This document shows positions 24,035 through 34,867 of a stretch of 64,000 nt of DNA, piece by piece (within the stretch, counting starts at the first letter, position 1; each line of letters begins with the position of its first letter). The DNA is from Sipunculus nudus. Its lineage: Eukaryota; Annelida; Sipuncula; Golfingiida; Sipunculidae. A model generated the notes under the pieces. The model had not been told where the DNA came from. It saw only the letters and a list, made by a program, of their open reading frames with translations, and ran no database searches. Position numbers and translations under genes: made by a program. The stretch lies in contig CM049308.1 of NCBI GenBank assembly GCA_026874595.1, positions 95,282,624-95,346,623 on the forward strand, in the 5' to 3' direction.

Positions 24035-25023
24035 AAATATATTTATATTCTTTTTTATTTGTAATGGGTTATATTTAGGAACTGCAGGAAAAGATGATAA
24101 CAGCTATGCATCTTCACAGCTGTGGTCCGGCAGCAAACCTTGATGTGCAATTTTTGCATGCCTCCGGCCTTCCGATGAACTCCAGTTAACACGTCAGATC
24201 TTTTAAATCACGGTTATTCATCATACATTAAATCCATTTGTGTTGTGTTTTTCATATTTTTTATGTTTCTGATAATAAAATACAACATCATTGTTAAGAG
24301 GTTCAATTGATTTTTATTCAACATTTCAGGTGTTTATATATCACATGATTGAAAAATTAAACAAGATGTGTCATCATCTGGCTTTATGACCGACTGCCGT
24401 TCCTGAGCTGACGTCATTCCGAATATTTATGAGGCACGGAACCGATCATTGCCGAACGCGGGCAGGGTGAAACCAAGCATCTCAGTGCTCTTATTAGACG
24501 CGGTTTTTATTACTTTAGACCGGTAGTAATGACTACACACAGAGCAAAAAGTTACAAAAACAATTCATCTACGGTATAATATGATCAAATTGCAGTTTTA
24601 TTTACGCTGGTCATGTCCTTTAAGTGACCAAATATCTTTCCTGATTTTTTACAAAGTCGATTATTTTTGGGCCCATAACTTTTTTAAATTATATAATAAT
24701 ATAATACTATAATTTCTGGCATGTACATAGGAACTATAAAGAGGAATATTTATGGTAAATATGAAGAAAACCAGATGAGTAGTTTTGATATTAGGCAGTC
24801 CTGAATTGTGAAAATAGATTTTTAATAAAAAATTGAGGTTTCTCTTAATATCTCGAAGGAAAGGAGTCCTATTGACCTAATTTTCGGCATGGTAGGAGAT
24901 TTTTGGGACATCTAACTTCATGCTGAATTTCAGGTTCATAGGTGCAATGGTGTCGATCATGCCAGTCTTACGGACGGACAGACGGACGGACAGTTGACCA
25001 CAGCTTATAGTCAGCTGAGCTAA

Positions 25024-25213
25024 TAATGCAAAATACACACAAATTGCCAGACTGGATGGATTGTCATCAAAATTGGTGTGCATATGGGTCTTGATGAACT
25101 TGAGCTAATATGCATGAACTATGATGCCACCTACATTATCTTAATTAGTTGCCTGTGCAAGGATATGCTGTCAACATGTCAGTCAGCTGAGTGTCATGAC
25201 CCATGGGTCAATT
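25024..25213 (+). mobile_element. Helentron-like type C 3' end
   Basis: It contains GCAAAATACACACAAATTGC, then GATGCCACCTACATTATCTT, and ends CAGCTGAGTGTCATGACCCATGGGTCAATTG. The same body runs in reverse at 54998-55240. This forward 3' terminus may close the type A element that starts near 15481. Confidence 0.6.
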
Positions 25214-25259
25214 GTTTTACTATAAAATGACAACAATCATGTCAGTTTCTCAGCTGTGA

Positions 25260-26300
25260 TTGCATAGTGTCCCAAAACCTGGTGTGTTTATTGATCACAA
25301 GTCGATACCCTATAGTAAATCACCCTGTCTGTCCTTCCGTACATCCACACAAATTTGTTTCCAGATGATTACTCCAGGTTGGATTGACATATGGATTTCA
25401 AACATGAACTACATATGGCCCACCACAAAAGAACGAACCTGTATGATTTTTTTGGTCAAATTTAAGAAGATTATGGCTGCATTTTAAGCCAAGCTTTTCA
25501 TCAAAAACTTTCCACTTGCACATTTAGTGGACTTGCCAGTATGTGGAGAGCATAAATGAATTTGGGGTCACAAGGTCGAAGTCACAGGGGCCATGTGTTC
25601 ACAAATAAGTTTCCAGATGATAACTCCAATTTGGTTTGACATTCAAACTTAAATTATATATGGCTCACCACTAAAGTAAGAACTCTGTCTATTTTGGGGT
25701 CCAAAGGACAAGGTAACAGGACCTATTTCTTTAAAAGGAATGTGTATGGATTTCAAGCCAAACTTTTCATCACAAGCCTTCCATCTTCAAGATATCATAC
25801 TCACCTGTCAATAGGGGAAGATTCTTTTCGATTTGGGGTCATAGGGTCAAAAGTCTAGGTCACAGGGTCCATCCATTCACAAATTAGTTTATTGATGAAA
25901 ATTCTGTTTTGGATGGACAGATTGGCTTCAAACTTGATTTATTAATGACCCATCACTCAAGTAAGAAAAAATTTTGATTTTCAGGGTCCAGATGTCAAAG
26001 GTGAAGGTCACAGGAGCCACATCTCTAAATTGATTGTGGATGCACTGTAAATCAAACTTTTCATCCCAAACTTTCCATCTTTCACACATTGCTTGCTTGT
26101 GGAAGAAATCTTTAGATTTTGAGGTTACCTGGTCAAAAATCACTGGACCCACTTTTTTTTAAAAGATTGTTACAATGATCTGAATGCTGCAAGTTCAAGG
26201 ATAATAAGTTCTCAGATTTTTTGGTCACAAGGTCATTGATTAAGGTCACAGGACCGTAATTCTGAAAAATTTCTTTAAAATATCCTTATAGACATATTCT
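25260..26300. repeat. Tandem repeat, about 255-290-bp units, 3-4 decayed copies
   Basis: Units share CCAGATGATAACTCC, a 'GGATTTCAAAC...TATGGCCCACCAC' block, CAAACTTTTCATC and GGTCACAGG. Starts are at about 25361, 25615 and 25892, plus part of a fourth unit. No ends characteristic of a transposon class were found. Confidence 0.6.
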
Positions 26301-26820
26301 GCTGAGCATCAAGACCCCTGGGTCCCAAGTAAGAAAATTTGCCAAGGACCACCCTTTATGTTGTGTTAGAGGATTCTAGGCCTGACAGATAAAATTTGAG
26401 CCCATCTGACTTTCAGGGTGCTCAAATCGTGTTTTTTTTCCTACAGTTCACAGAATATAGGTCAAGGTGACCGAATTTCATGTTTCTAAGAACATTTACC
26501 TAGGACCTCCCGGAATGACACATTAGCAGATTCTAGGCCAAATAGAATATATGTGCCCCATCCAACTCTCCGGGTGCTCAAAATCATGTTTTCAGGCATA
26601 AGCTGGCAGTGCACAGGTTATTGTGACCTAATTTAAGGTTTCCAAGGAGATTTGCCTAGGACCTCCCTGGATGTACAGTTAGAAGTTTCTAGGTCTAATG
26701 GTTACGGACTGCATCTTAAGGTCTCAAAAAGGGAGAAAATTATGTGGAAAAAAATAGAAAAAAAATAAACCAGTCTTCAGGAAATGAAGAAACACTCCAT
26801 GATCAATAGGCATGGAAAAA
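26301..26820 (-). mobile_element. Helentron-like fragments
   Basis: The left end GCTGAGCATCAAGACCCCTGGGTCC is a decayed 3' terminus in reverse. The body shares CAGAATATAGGTCA and CAGGGTGCTCAAATC blocks with 13444-14046. At 26730-26820 a type A fragment (CAGTCTTCAGGAAATGAAGA...CATGATCAATAGG) forms the left flank of the Helitron beginning at 26821. Confidence 0.5.
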
Positions 26821-27850
26821 CTAGAATACAGTTAGTCGACAAGCGACTACGTGTATCCACCGAAATCAGAGTAGGACGGATGAAGCGAGGCATAGATTGA
26901 GTGGCAAGGGGAAATAGAGTATGATGTGTTACATTGTAGGTGGAGCCACCTTTTATTTGAAAGAGAAACTATCCAAGATGTATCCACATGCAAAATGTAA
27001 GGTGGATAAGTGAAACCACTGCCGAGATATGAGTGATTTTAACCCAAAGCAGACAAACAGATGGACCCTGTGCTAAATGGTTGCAGGTGGTGCCAACAAA
27101 TTTAGTGTATGATAAAGAGCTATATGAGATCTAATCACATGCTGAATTTCAGGTGGATATGTCAAAGCAGTCCCGAGATATTAGCATTGATATCTGCAGC
27201 ATGAAAGTGAATGTAGCTGGCGCCACCTATCATAAAATCAAGAAAGCTAGCCATGATGTATACGCATGCCAAATTTCCGGAGAATAAGTCAAACCACTGC
27301 CGAGATATGAGTGTTTTTAACCCAAATCAGACGAACAGATAGATTATGTGCTAAAATGGTAGCAGGTGTTGCCACTATTTTCTTGTATGATAAAGAGCTA
27401 TTTGAGATCTAAACACATGCAAAATTTCAGGAAGATATGTCAAACCAGTCCTGAGATATTAACATTGATGTCTGCAGCATGAACGTGAATGTAGGTGGCA
27501 CCACCTATCATAAAATCAAGAAAGGTATCCAGGATGTATACACATGCCAAATTTCAGGTAAATAAGTCAAACCACTGCTGAGATGATTTTAACCCAAGGA
27601 AGAGGAAATGATGAACACTGCGCAAAAATGGTTGCAGGTGGCGCCACCAGTTAATTGTATGATATAAAGCAACCCAAAAGCTACACTGGTGCAAAATTTC
27701 AGCATGATCGATCAAACAACAAATAGTTAGGCACCAGTTCACATGTGACCTGATAATTGGGTTAAGTTTCGGAAAAATTGGTCACGTAGCCTCAGAGGAG
27801 TTCTCTAGTAACGAATACGGGGGTGGCGGAACCCGGTCAAAACTTTGTTT
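26821..27850 (-). mobile_element. Non-autonomous Helitron with about 290-bp units
   Basis: In reverse orientation the 3' end is a stem TAGTCG-cttgt-CGACTA, then ACTGTATT, then CTAG (26821-26824) followed by T: a textbook Helitron terminus inserted after A in a type A repeat. The body has three units of about 290 bp with CAAACCACTGCCGAGATATG, GGTGGCGCCACC and CAGACAAACAGA. The right boundary is approximate; the 5' TC end was not pinned down. The same family occurs at 60515-64000. Confidence 0.65.
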
Positions 27851-27875
27851 TGGCAAATACAATTAAACAAGGGAC

Positions 27876-30302
27876 CCATGGGTCACGGCGCTCAGCTGAT
27901 CGTGATTGGACTATAAATGTTTCGCCACTGTGAAGTCTGTGATACTATATAGAGTCGGTAAAGCTTATGAATCTCATGGACATGTTGGGCTATTATAAAG
28001 GAATGTTATGTAATATGTGAGTAAATGATAAATGAAATTATCTGACTGATGGATTAATAGAGTAAAATATAGTGGTTTATTTTTTATTTATTTAGGAGAG
28101 GTTGAAAATTGTGATATATTTGAGCAAATATGAATGCAATGACAGCAGTAATAAGCAGTAGTAGAATGATGATAAGGCTATTTGTTGAATTATCTAAAGT
28201 GTATGGTAGTCTGCAAGCTTTCAATTTGACAGATATGATGTTATGATTAACTATGCTGATGAAATGATTTATGAATTTGTGACTGTATGACACAATATCT
28301 CTTTAGTCTTGACAAAGTACATTATTGTGATGCCCACTATGTCTACATATTACACAATATTGACATAATTTCTGGCATGTACATAGGTACCTATGGACGA
28401 ATAGTTATACAAAATATTAAAGTATGAATATATCTGATTCTTCTTGTTCTTGCTTACTGAGGCTGACTTTGGGATGGGGTTCGAAGAAGGGAAAAGTGAG
28501 GGCAGCACGAAGGTGGATGTAGAAATATTCTATTGTAATGTTTTTCATTTATATAAGAATAAGAAAAGCTAAGAGGAAAGGGGCCCTCCTACTTGGTTAT
28601 AGTAAAGTTCTAAATATATGATTGCAAACTAATACTCTGACAAGACTGTCATGAAGAAAAACAGTAAAAGTTTTGAGATACTGTGATGCATATGAAAATT
28701 TACAGATGGACAGACAAGTGGACAGAATGGACTAATACCTTAATTTCACTTTCAAGGGAATAATGCATTTAAGTTTATATATAAGCCTATTTGTTTAGCA
28801 TATCCACTTTTTCCATTAAGAAGTTTTTATCTGAATCATTTTTTTTATTTACAGGTTTTATTAATTTTTAATAAAAAAAACTGAAAATATAAGTTAAGAT
28901 ATTAGAATTATCGCATAAGTTACAATCATAATATATACAGAGTAAAAAACTGAAACTATAAGTTAAAATATTAGAATTTTTGCAAAAGTTGCAATCATTA
29001 TATATCCAGAGTGTAGCTTATATTGGGTCATATTTACACATATATTTTATTATTTTTAAATCTTAAATGTTTAAACTGAATTTAAAAGAAAATAATGCCA
29101 CAACATGGCATCTACAAGAATATTCCTTGAATCACTTTTAAAAAGTTTTGCTCACTGGAGTTTTCAGTACATGCTTAATTTTATTCACCAAAATAAAATA
29201 AAAGATTCAGTAAATTTGATAAAATAAAACATCTTTTCAAATAAAGTATACACACTGTTGGTTGAATGAGGGACAAACAATATCATTGTGCTAATTACTA
29301 TCCCAGTTTTAATTTATTACTGGAATTAACAGTCAATTTCACACTGGTGAAGTTTTTACTCTTCTGAAGTAAGGAATTACTTATCTCATGAACATCCACA
29401 CTTTCATAGCAATACACCACTTTGTGGACACAATTAAATGTACACTTTAATCATTGTAACCCTGGTGGTACAATACAAAATCTAAAATGTAGCATAGCCT
29501 AGAATAAGAATGAATCAAATACAGAAAATAATAACATATATCTAGTTTATGCACCATCTGGGGGGGGGGGGGGGGGGTGCAGGGCAGAGGGGATGCCTGC
29601 TGGTAGTGGCCAAGCTGACCCAAGGCAAGCTGCCTGGGGTGGGTTACATAATGCAAGTGAAGGCTGTACTACTAGGTGGGCTAGATGTAAACAACACTTG
29701 ACATGGTGTATGAAAACATGAATTAAAGCTATTCTTTCTTATCAATTTCTTTGAATTTTCAGATTTTTAAACATTAAATCCTTATGTATATATGCTGTGA
29801 AAATTAAATCAACAGTGCTTACAGTGAAAAAACGTGCCATTGCCAAAGTTGGACAAAATTTAAGATATTGATTTTTTATTTATGCTAATAACTTGAAAAA
29901 TTTGCAAAATTCAGATCTAATTTTGGGTAAACAATTGAATCTTGATTAAATAAAGTTATATTCCTGAAAAAAAAGTCTCTAGGTTCAGGAATTCTCATAT
30001 TAGGTGAGTAAATATATTTCCTGATTTTTTAAAAATTGCATTATAATTTGGCCCATAACTTCAAAATAATACCCAATACTGAACTAATTTTTGGTATGTT
30101 CATAGAAAATGTATGAAAGAATGTGAATACTAAATATTATCAAAAACAGATATGTGGTTTTGATATTAGGCAGCCTTGAAGTGTAACAATGGCTTTTTTT
30201 TATGGAAAACGGAGTTTTTTCCTCAATATCTCGAAGGAACGAAGTCCTAATGACCCAATTTTCAGTATGGTAGGAGATTTTGGGGACATCTAACATTATG
30301 CC
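27876..30302 (-). mobile_element. Helentron-like type B copy, 5' end truncated
   Basis: In forward reading it begins ACAAGGGACCCATGGGTCAC (reverse 3' terminus). It includes a G tract (about 29560-29578) and then type B body from about 29700, ending abruptly at GACATCTAACATTATG (30302) before the 5' hairpin would appear. The reverse frame at 28084-28293 (HNIISVKLKACRLPYTLDN) is not recognised. Confidence 0.6.
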
Positions 30303-32091
30303 AATAGCCTTGGGAGCACAGAGATGTGCACTGAATGACCTACAGTCATCAAAGTGGACTGCTTGACAATGTAAGGGAATACAACAAGAGCCTCCAAAAA
30401 ATTCAATAACTGGCCTAATTTTGCAGCTTTTATTTTCAAATTTCAGATTTTAACAGATTAAATCCTTATATGTACATGCTGTGAAAATTAAATCCACAGT
30501 GCTTACAAGAAAAGACGTGCCGTGGCCAAAGTTGGGCAAAATTTAAGGTACCAATTTTATATTTTTGCCAATATTTAACAAGTGACCCATGGGTCATGAC
30601 GCTCAGCTGACTTGGAAGAGATTTGCAAAAGGAAATTTTATCATCTGAATGGTAGTATATAATCATTCAACTGAAGCATCAAACAGATTAAACAACAGGC
30701 TGAGATTGTTTCTGTATTAATATATCTCAAAAATAGAGAAAAAATGCGTAAACTTTAAAAAAAATACAGGTGGCTCCACCAGTCTGCAGAAACTAATAAA
30801 AACACTTAATGGTCAATATCCATGCAAAGAAGCACGGTGGCCTCTGGATTAGTTGTTCAGATACTTCAGCTTTTGTATCAAATTTTCCATTATTCTGAGG
30901 GATACTTTTGAGTCCTATAGCTTGATGGATATGGGTAACAGAGACCTAATTTCAGGTTTCCACAGACACTTTTCATGGGCCTCCTTGCATGACAAGAATG
31001 AAGATTCTAGGTCCAGCTGTTACAATTTGTACCCTGTTGACAGATAACCACATCTTTAAAGGTCTCAAAAATAGAGAAAATTATTCGTAAAAATTTGAAA
31101 AGAAATAGAGGTGGCACACCCAGTCTGCTAAAACTGATGGAACATGTCATGATCATTATGTATGCCAAAAATCATGAGCACCAGTATTGTAGTTATTGAG
31201 ATATTGAAGTTTTTTTTATGAAACTTTTGACTATTCTGGGTGGTACTTTGGGGCCCCATAGCTCGAAGGATATGGGTAACAGAGACCTAATTTCTGGTTT
31301 CCATGGAGACTTTTCATAGGTCTCTCAGAATGTCAAGAATGAGGATTCTAGGTCCAGGGATTTGTGCCCTGTTAACAGATGCTCACATTTTTAAAGGTCT
31401 CAAAAATAGAGAAAACAATTCATAAAAAATCGAAAAATACAGGTGGCGCCACTAGTCTGCAAAAACTGATGAAACATCTCATGATCAATATGTATGCCAA
31501 AAATCATGACCATCAGTGATGTAGTTAATGAGATATTTATGTTTTTGTATGAAATTTTTTACTATTCTGGGGGGGTACTTTTTGGCCCCATAGCTCAAAG
31601 GATATGGGTAACAGAGACCTAATTTCTGGTTTTCATGGAGACTTTTCATAAGTCTCTTAGAATGTCAAGAATGAAGATTTAAGGTCCAGTCTTTACGATT
31701 TGTGCACTGTTAACAGATGTCCACATTTTTAAAGGTCTCAAAAATAGAGAAAAACATTTGTAAAAAATAAAAAAATACAGGTGGCGCCACCAGTCTGCAG
31801 AAACTCATGAAACATCTCATGATCAAACTACATCAGTGATGTAGTTAATGAGATATTGAAGTTTTTGTATGAAATTTTTCACCATTCTGGGGGGTACTTT
31901 GGGGCCCCATAGATCAAAGGATATTGGTAACAGAGACCTTATTTCTGGTTTCCATGGAGACTTTTCATTGGTCTCTCAGAATGTCAAGAATGAAGATTAT
32001 AGGTCCAGTCTTTACGATTTGTGCCCTGTTAACAGATGTTCACATTTTTAAAGGTCTCAAAAATGGAGAAAACAATTAGTAAAAAATAAAA

Positions 32092-33978
32092 ACAAGGGAC
32101 CTATGGGTCACTGTGCTCAGCTGACGTTAACCTTGAAGGTAAAAATCTAATATAATATCTAATGGAGATAAAGTGTAAGAGGAAGAGGTAATAAAGGCCA
32201 TGGTTGGTTTATATGATTGGTTTGTATTGATGAGCAAGAAACTGTTGCAAAAAATATTTTGTGACCTGACCATGTGTTTCCTAATGTTGAAACTAAAGCA
32301 TGTGAGCAGTTTGTGAACAAATGATCTGTACTATTACCATGATCATTAGTTGGTTTTTCGATTAACTGTTGACATTTCAGTAGTTTACACATTTGTTCAA
32401 TTGAATCTATTTTTTTATATGATATATATTATTAAATATATATGTATTTTTTTTATGAAATGTATACAGTTGATTAACAACAGCTAATTAACAACATAAA
32501 ACAGGGCAAACAAAGCCTGATCTCAAATTCTGCTGAGGCAGGAAAATAATGAACAAATGTTTGTATTAAATCCTGATTTTTTTATCACATCAATTATTTT
32601 CTAATTTAAGTTTATATTTCTATACATTTCCAATATAACATATATATCTGAATATAAAAGCTGATTCATAATTCTCAATTGCATCATCATAAATCTCAAT
32701 CTTGTCAGATAACACCACATCATGCATACAAATGTTTATTAATTTTTTACCACAAAAATATATCTTTTAAATCTGTAAAACAATAAATATCTAAAAATAA
32801 TACTTGATTTAGATTTCACAATTTTTTATTGTGTCTTTATTTATCCATAATGGGCTTCATATTTTATAATAATTTAAGCATACTGACGGGTTCATTTATA
32901 TTTGTTAAAATCATTTAAAAGAAAATTGATTTCTTTAAAAATGCTACATTACACAACATTGCATCTTCTGGATTACACCTTGAATTATTTTTTCAAGGAA
33001 AGTTTTTGCATATCGGAGTGGAAACAGCATTACAATTAAGGAGATACAGTGAAAACAATAACAATTACTGCATAACACTTGGTGGGTTGGGTTTGCGGGG
33101 GGGGGGGGGGGGGGGGTGATTAGGGTTGTAATATGAGAATAACTGTACACCTGTCACAGCAAGGGATCTCCCTCAGTGACTGTATCAAATCAGAAACCCT
33201 GGCATAGCTGACTTCCAGTGACCTGGAGTGGGACCCTGCATCTGTAATCAAAGCAAGTGACTACAGAAAAAAATCAATAACTAGCTTAATTTTCAAGCTT
33301 TTATTTTCAAATTTCAGATTTAGACAAACTAAATATTTATGTTTACATGCTGTGAAAATTAAATCAATGGTGCTTACAGGAAAAAAACGTGCCATGGTCA
33401 AAGTTGGGCAAAATTTAAGGTACTGATTTTTTTTTATGCTAATAACTTAAAAAATTTACATATTCAGGTCTAATTTTGGGTAAACAATTGAATCTTAATT
33501 AAACATAGTTATATACTTGATAAAATAGACTCTAGTTTCAAAATTTTTCATGTTAAGTGAGTTATTATTTTTCCTGAATTTTTACAAAGTCCATTATGTT
33601 TGGGCCCATAACTTAAAGAATTTATACTTTACAGACTTAATTTCTGGCATGTACATAGGAACTATATAGAGGAATATTTATGGTAAATATGAGGAAAAAC
33701 AGATGAGTGGTTTTGATATTAGGCAGTCCTGAAGTGTGAAAATAGGATTTTAATAAAAAATTTAGGTTTTTCCTTAATTTCTCAAAGGAACGAAGTCGCA
33801 AAGACCCAGTTTTCGGCTTGGTAGGAGATCTTGGGGACATCTAACAGTATGCTGAATTTTGGATTCCTAGGTCTTACGGTTTCAAAACGTGCCACATCTA
33901 GGGACGGACGGACGGACGGACAGACGACGGACAATGGACCACGACAATAGCTCAGATGACTTATAGTCAGCTGAGCTA
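32092..33978 (-). mobile_element. Inner element: Helentron-like type B, both ends present (1.89 kb)
   Basis: Inserted in a T-run of the middle element (AAAAATAAAAA / AAATACAGGTGG; the empty site is seen at about 31755-31790). In reverse: 5' hairpin TAGCTCAGCTGACTATAAGT, a GTCCGTCCGTCCGTCC microsatellite, AT-rich body, C/G tract (33099-33116), EEP remnant (32159-32392) and palindromic 3' end (GTGACCCATAGGTCCCTTG). This is the most complete type B copy in the window and the best reference for the family. Confidence 0.85.
32159..32392 (-). pseudogene. EEP-type endonuclease remnant (C-terminal part)
   Basis: The reverse frame reads MCKLLKCQQLIEKPTNDHGN, then STDHLFTNC, then TLGNTWSGHKIFFATVS. 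The order L-x-Q-L-I-x-x-P-T, S-T-x-x-x-F-T-N, and a degenerate S-x-H near the end matches the C-terminal half of EEP endonucleases; the usual SDH has become SGH. The related stretch at 21028-21285 overlaps it (QLFKCQQLVREPTNDHGN) and adds the upstream GDFN motif. It lies directly inside the 3' terminus of the Helentron-like element, same strand. Confidence 0.6.
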
Positions 33979-34867
33979 AAAATACAGGTGGCACCACCAG
34001 TCTGCAGAAACTGATGAAACATCTCATGATCAATATGTATGCCAAAAACCATGACCATCAGTGATGTAGTTAATGAGATATTGAAGTTTTTGTATGAAAT
34101 TTTTCACTATTCTGGGGGGTACTTTGGGGCCCCATAGCTCAAAGGATATGGGAAACAGAGACCTAATTTCTGGTTTTCATGGAGACTTTTCATAAGTCTC
34201 TTAGAATGTCAAGAATAAAGATTCAAGGTCCAGTCTTTACGATTTGTGCCCTGTTAACAGATGTCCACATTTTTAAAGGTCTCAAAAATAGAGAAAAAAA
34301 TTTGTAAAAAATAAAAAAATATAGGTGGCGCCACCAGTCTGCAGGAACTGATGGAACATCTCATGATCAATGTGTATTCCAAAAATCATGACCATCAATG
34401 ATGTAGTTAATGAGATATTGAGTTTTTGTTTAAAATTTTTGACTATTCTGGGGGGGTACTTTGGGTTTCCATAGCTCAAAGGATATGGGTAACAGAAACC
34501 TAATTCCAGGTTTCCAAGAAGATTTTTCATGGACCTCTCTGGATGTAAAGTAAGAAGATTCCAGGTCCAGTGGTTACAATTTGTGCCTTGTTAACGGACA
34601 GACGGCCGGCCAGATGGCCAGATGGTTGGACGGCCGACGGACAAAGAGTGATCGCTATAGCTCAGATGACTTACAGTCAGCTGAGCTAAAAAAATATAAC
34701 AGATTTTGATCTAATTTTTGGTATACATTTGAATGTTGATTAATTAAAGTTGTATTACTGAAAAAAAGTCCCTACCTTTAACACTTTTGGTCTTAAGTGA
34801 CAAAATATCTTTCCTGATTTTTTTACAAAGTCCATTATGTTTCGGCCCATAACTTTTAAAAATTAAA

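Larger units (their letters stand above)
21977..24619. mobile_element. DNA transposon with TTAA target duplication (2,643 bp)
   Basis: Inverted ends AGGACATGACCAGCG (21977-21991) and CGCTGGTCATGTCCT (24605-24619) are perfect 15-base complements. They are flanked by TTAA at 21973-21976 and 24620-24623. The empty site is visible in the related sequence at about 34784 (GGTCTTAAGTGAC). A second inverted pair, TGACGTCAGCTCAGGAAC, lies about 190-215 bases inside each end. TTAA targeting points to piggyBac or Kolobok; the termini do not decide it. No complete transposase is visible, only one gene-like open stretch (22168-22502). Confidence 0.85.
20745..25023 (-). mobile_element. Helentron-like type B element with nested insertions (4.28 kb span)
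   Basis: In reverse orientation the 5' hairpin GCTCAGCTGACTATAAGCTG is at 25023 and the 3' palindrome with ACAAGGGACCCATGGGTCAC at 20745. The type B body occurs at 24624-25023 and 20790-21972. It is split by a 2,643-bp TTAA-flanked transposon (21977-24619). Its 3' half carries an EEP endonuclease remnant (21028-21285). A G tract lies at about 21437-21455. Confidence 0.75.
30577..34693 (-). mobile_element. Middle element: Helentron-like type A, both ends present
   Basis: Forward reading starts AACAAGTGACCCATGGGTCA and ends CAGCTGAGCTAAA after a GACGGCCGGCC microsatellite. The interior is about 6 tandem units of about 320-340 bp, each with AACAGAGACCTAATTT, AGGTGGCGCCACC and GATATGGGTAACAG. 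Inside one unit sits another element (32092-33978). The open frames in these units (for example 30853-31047 and 34282-34530) are repeat-derived. Confidence 0.8.
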
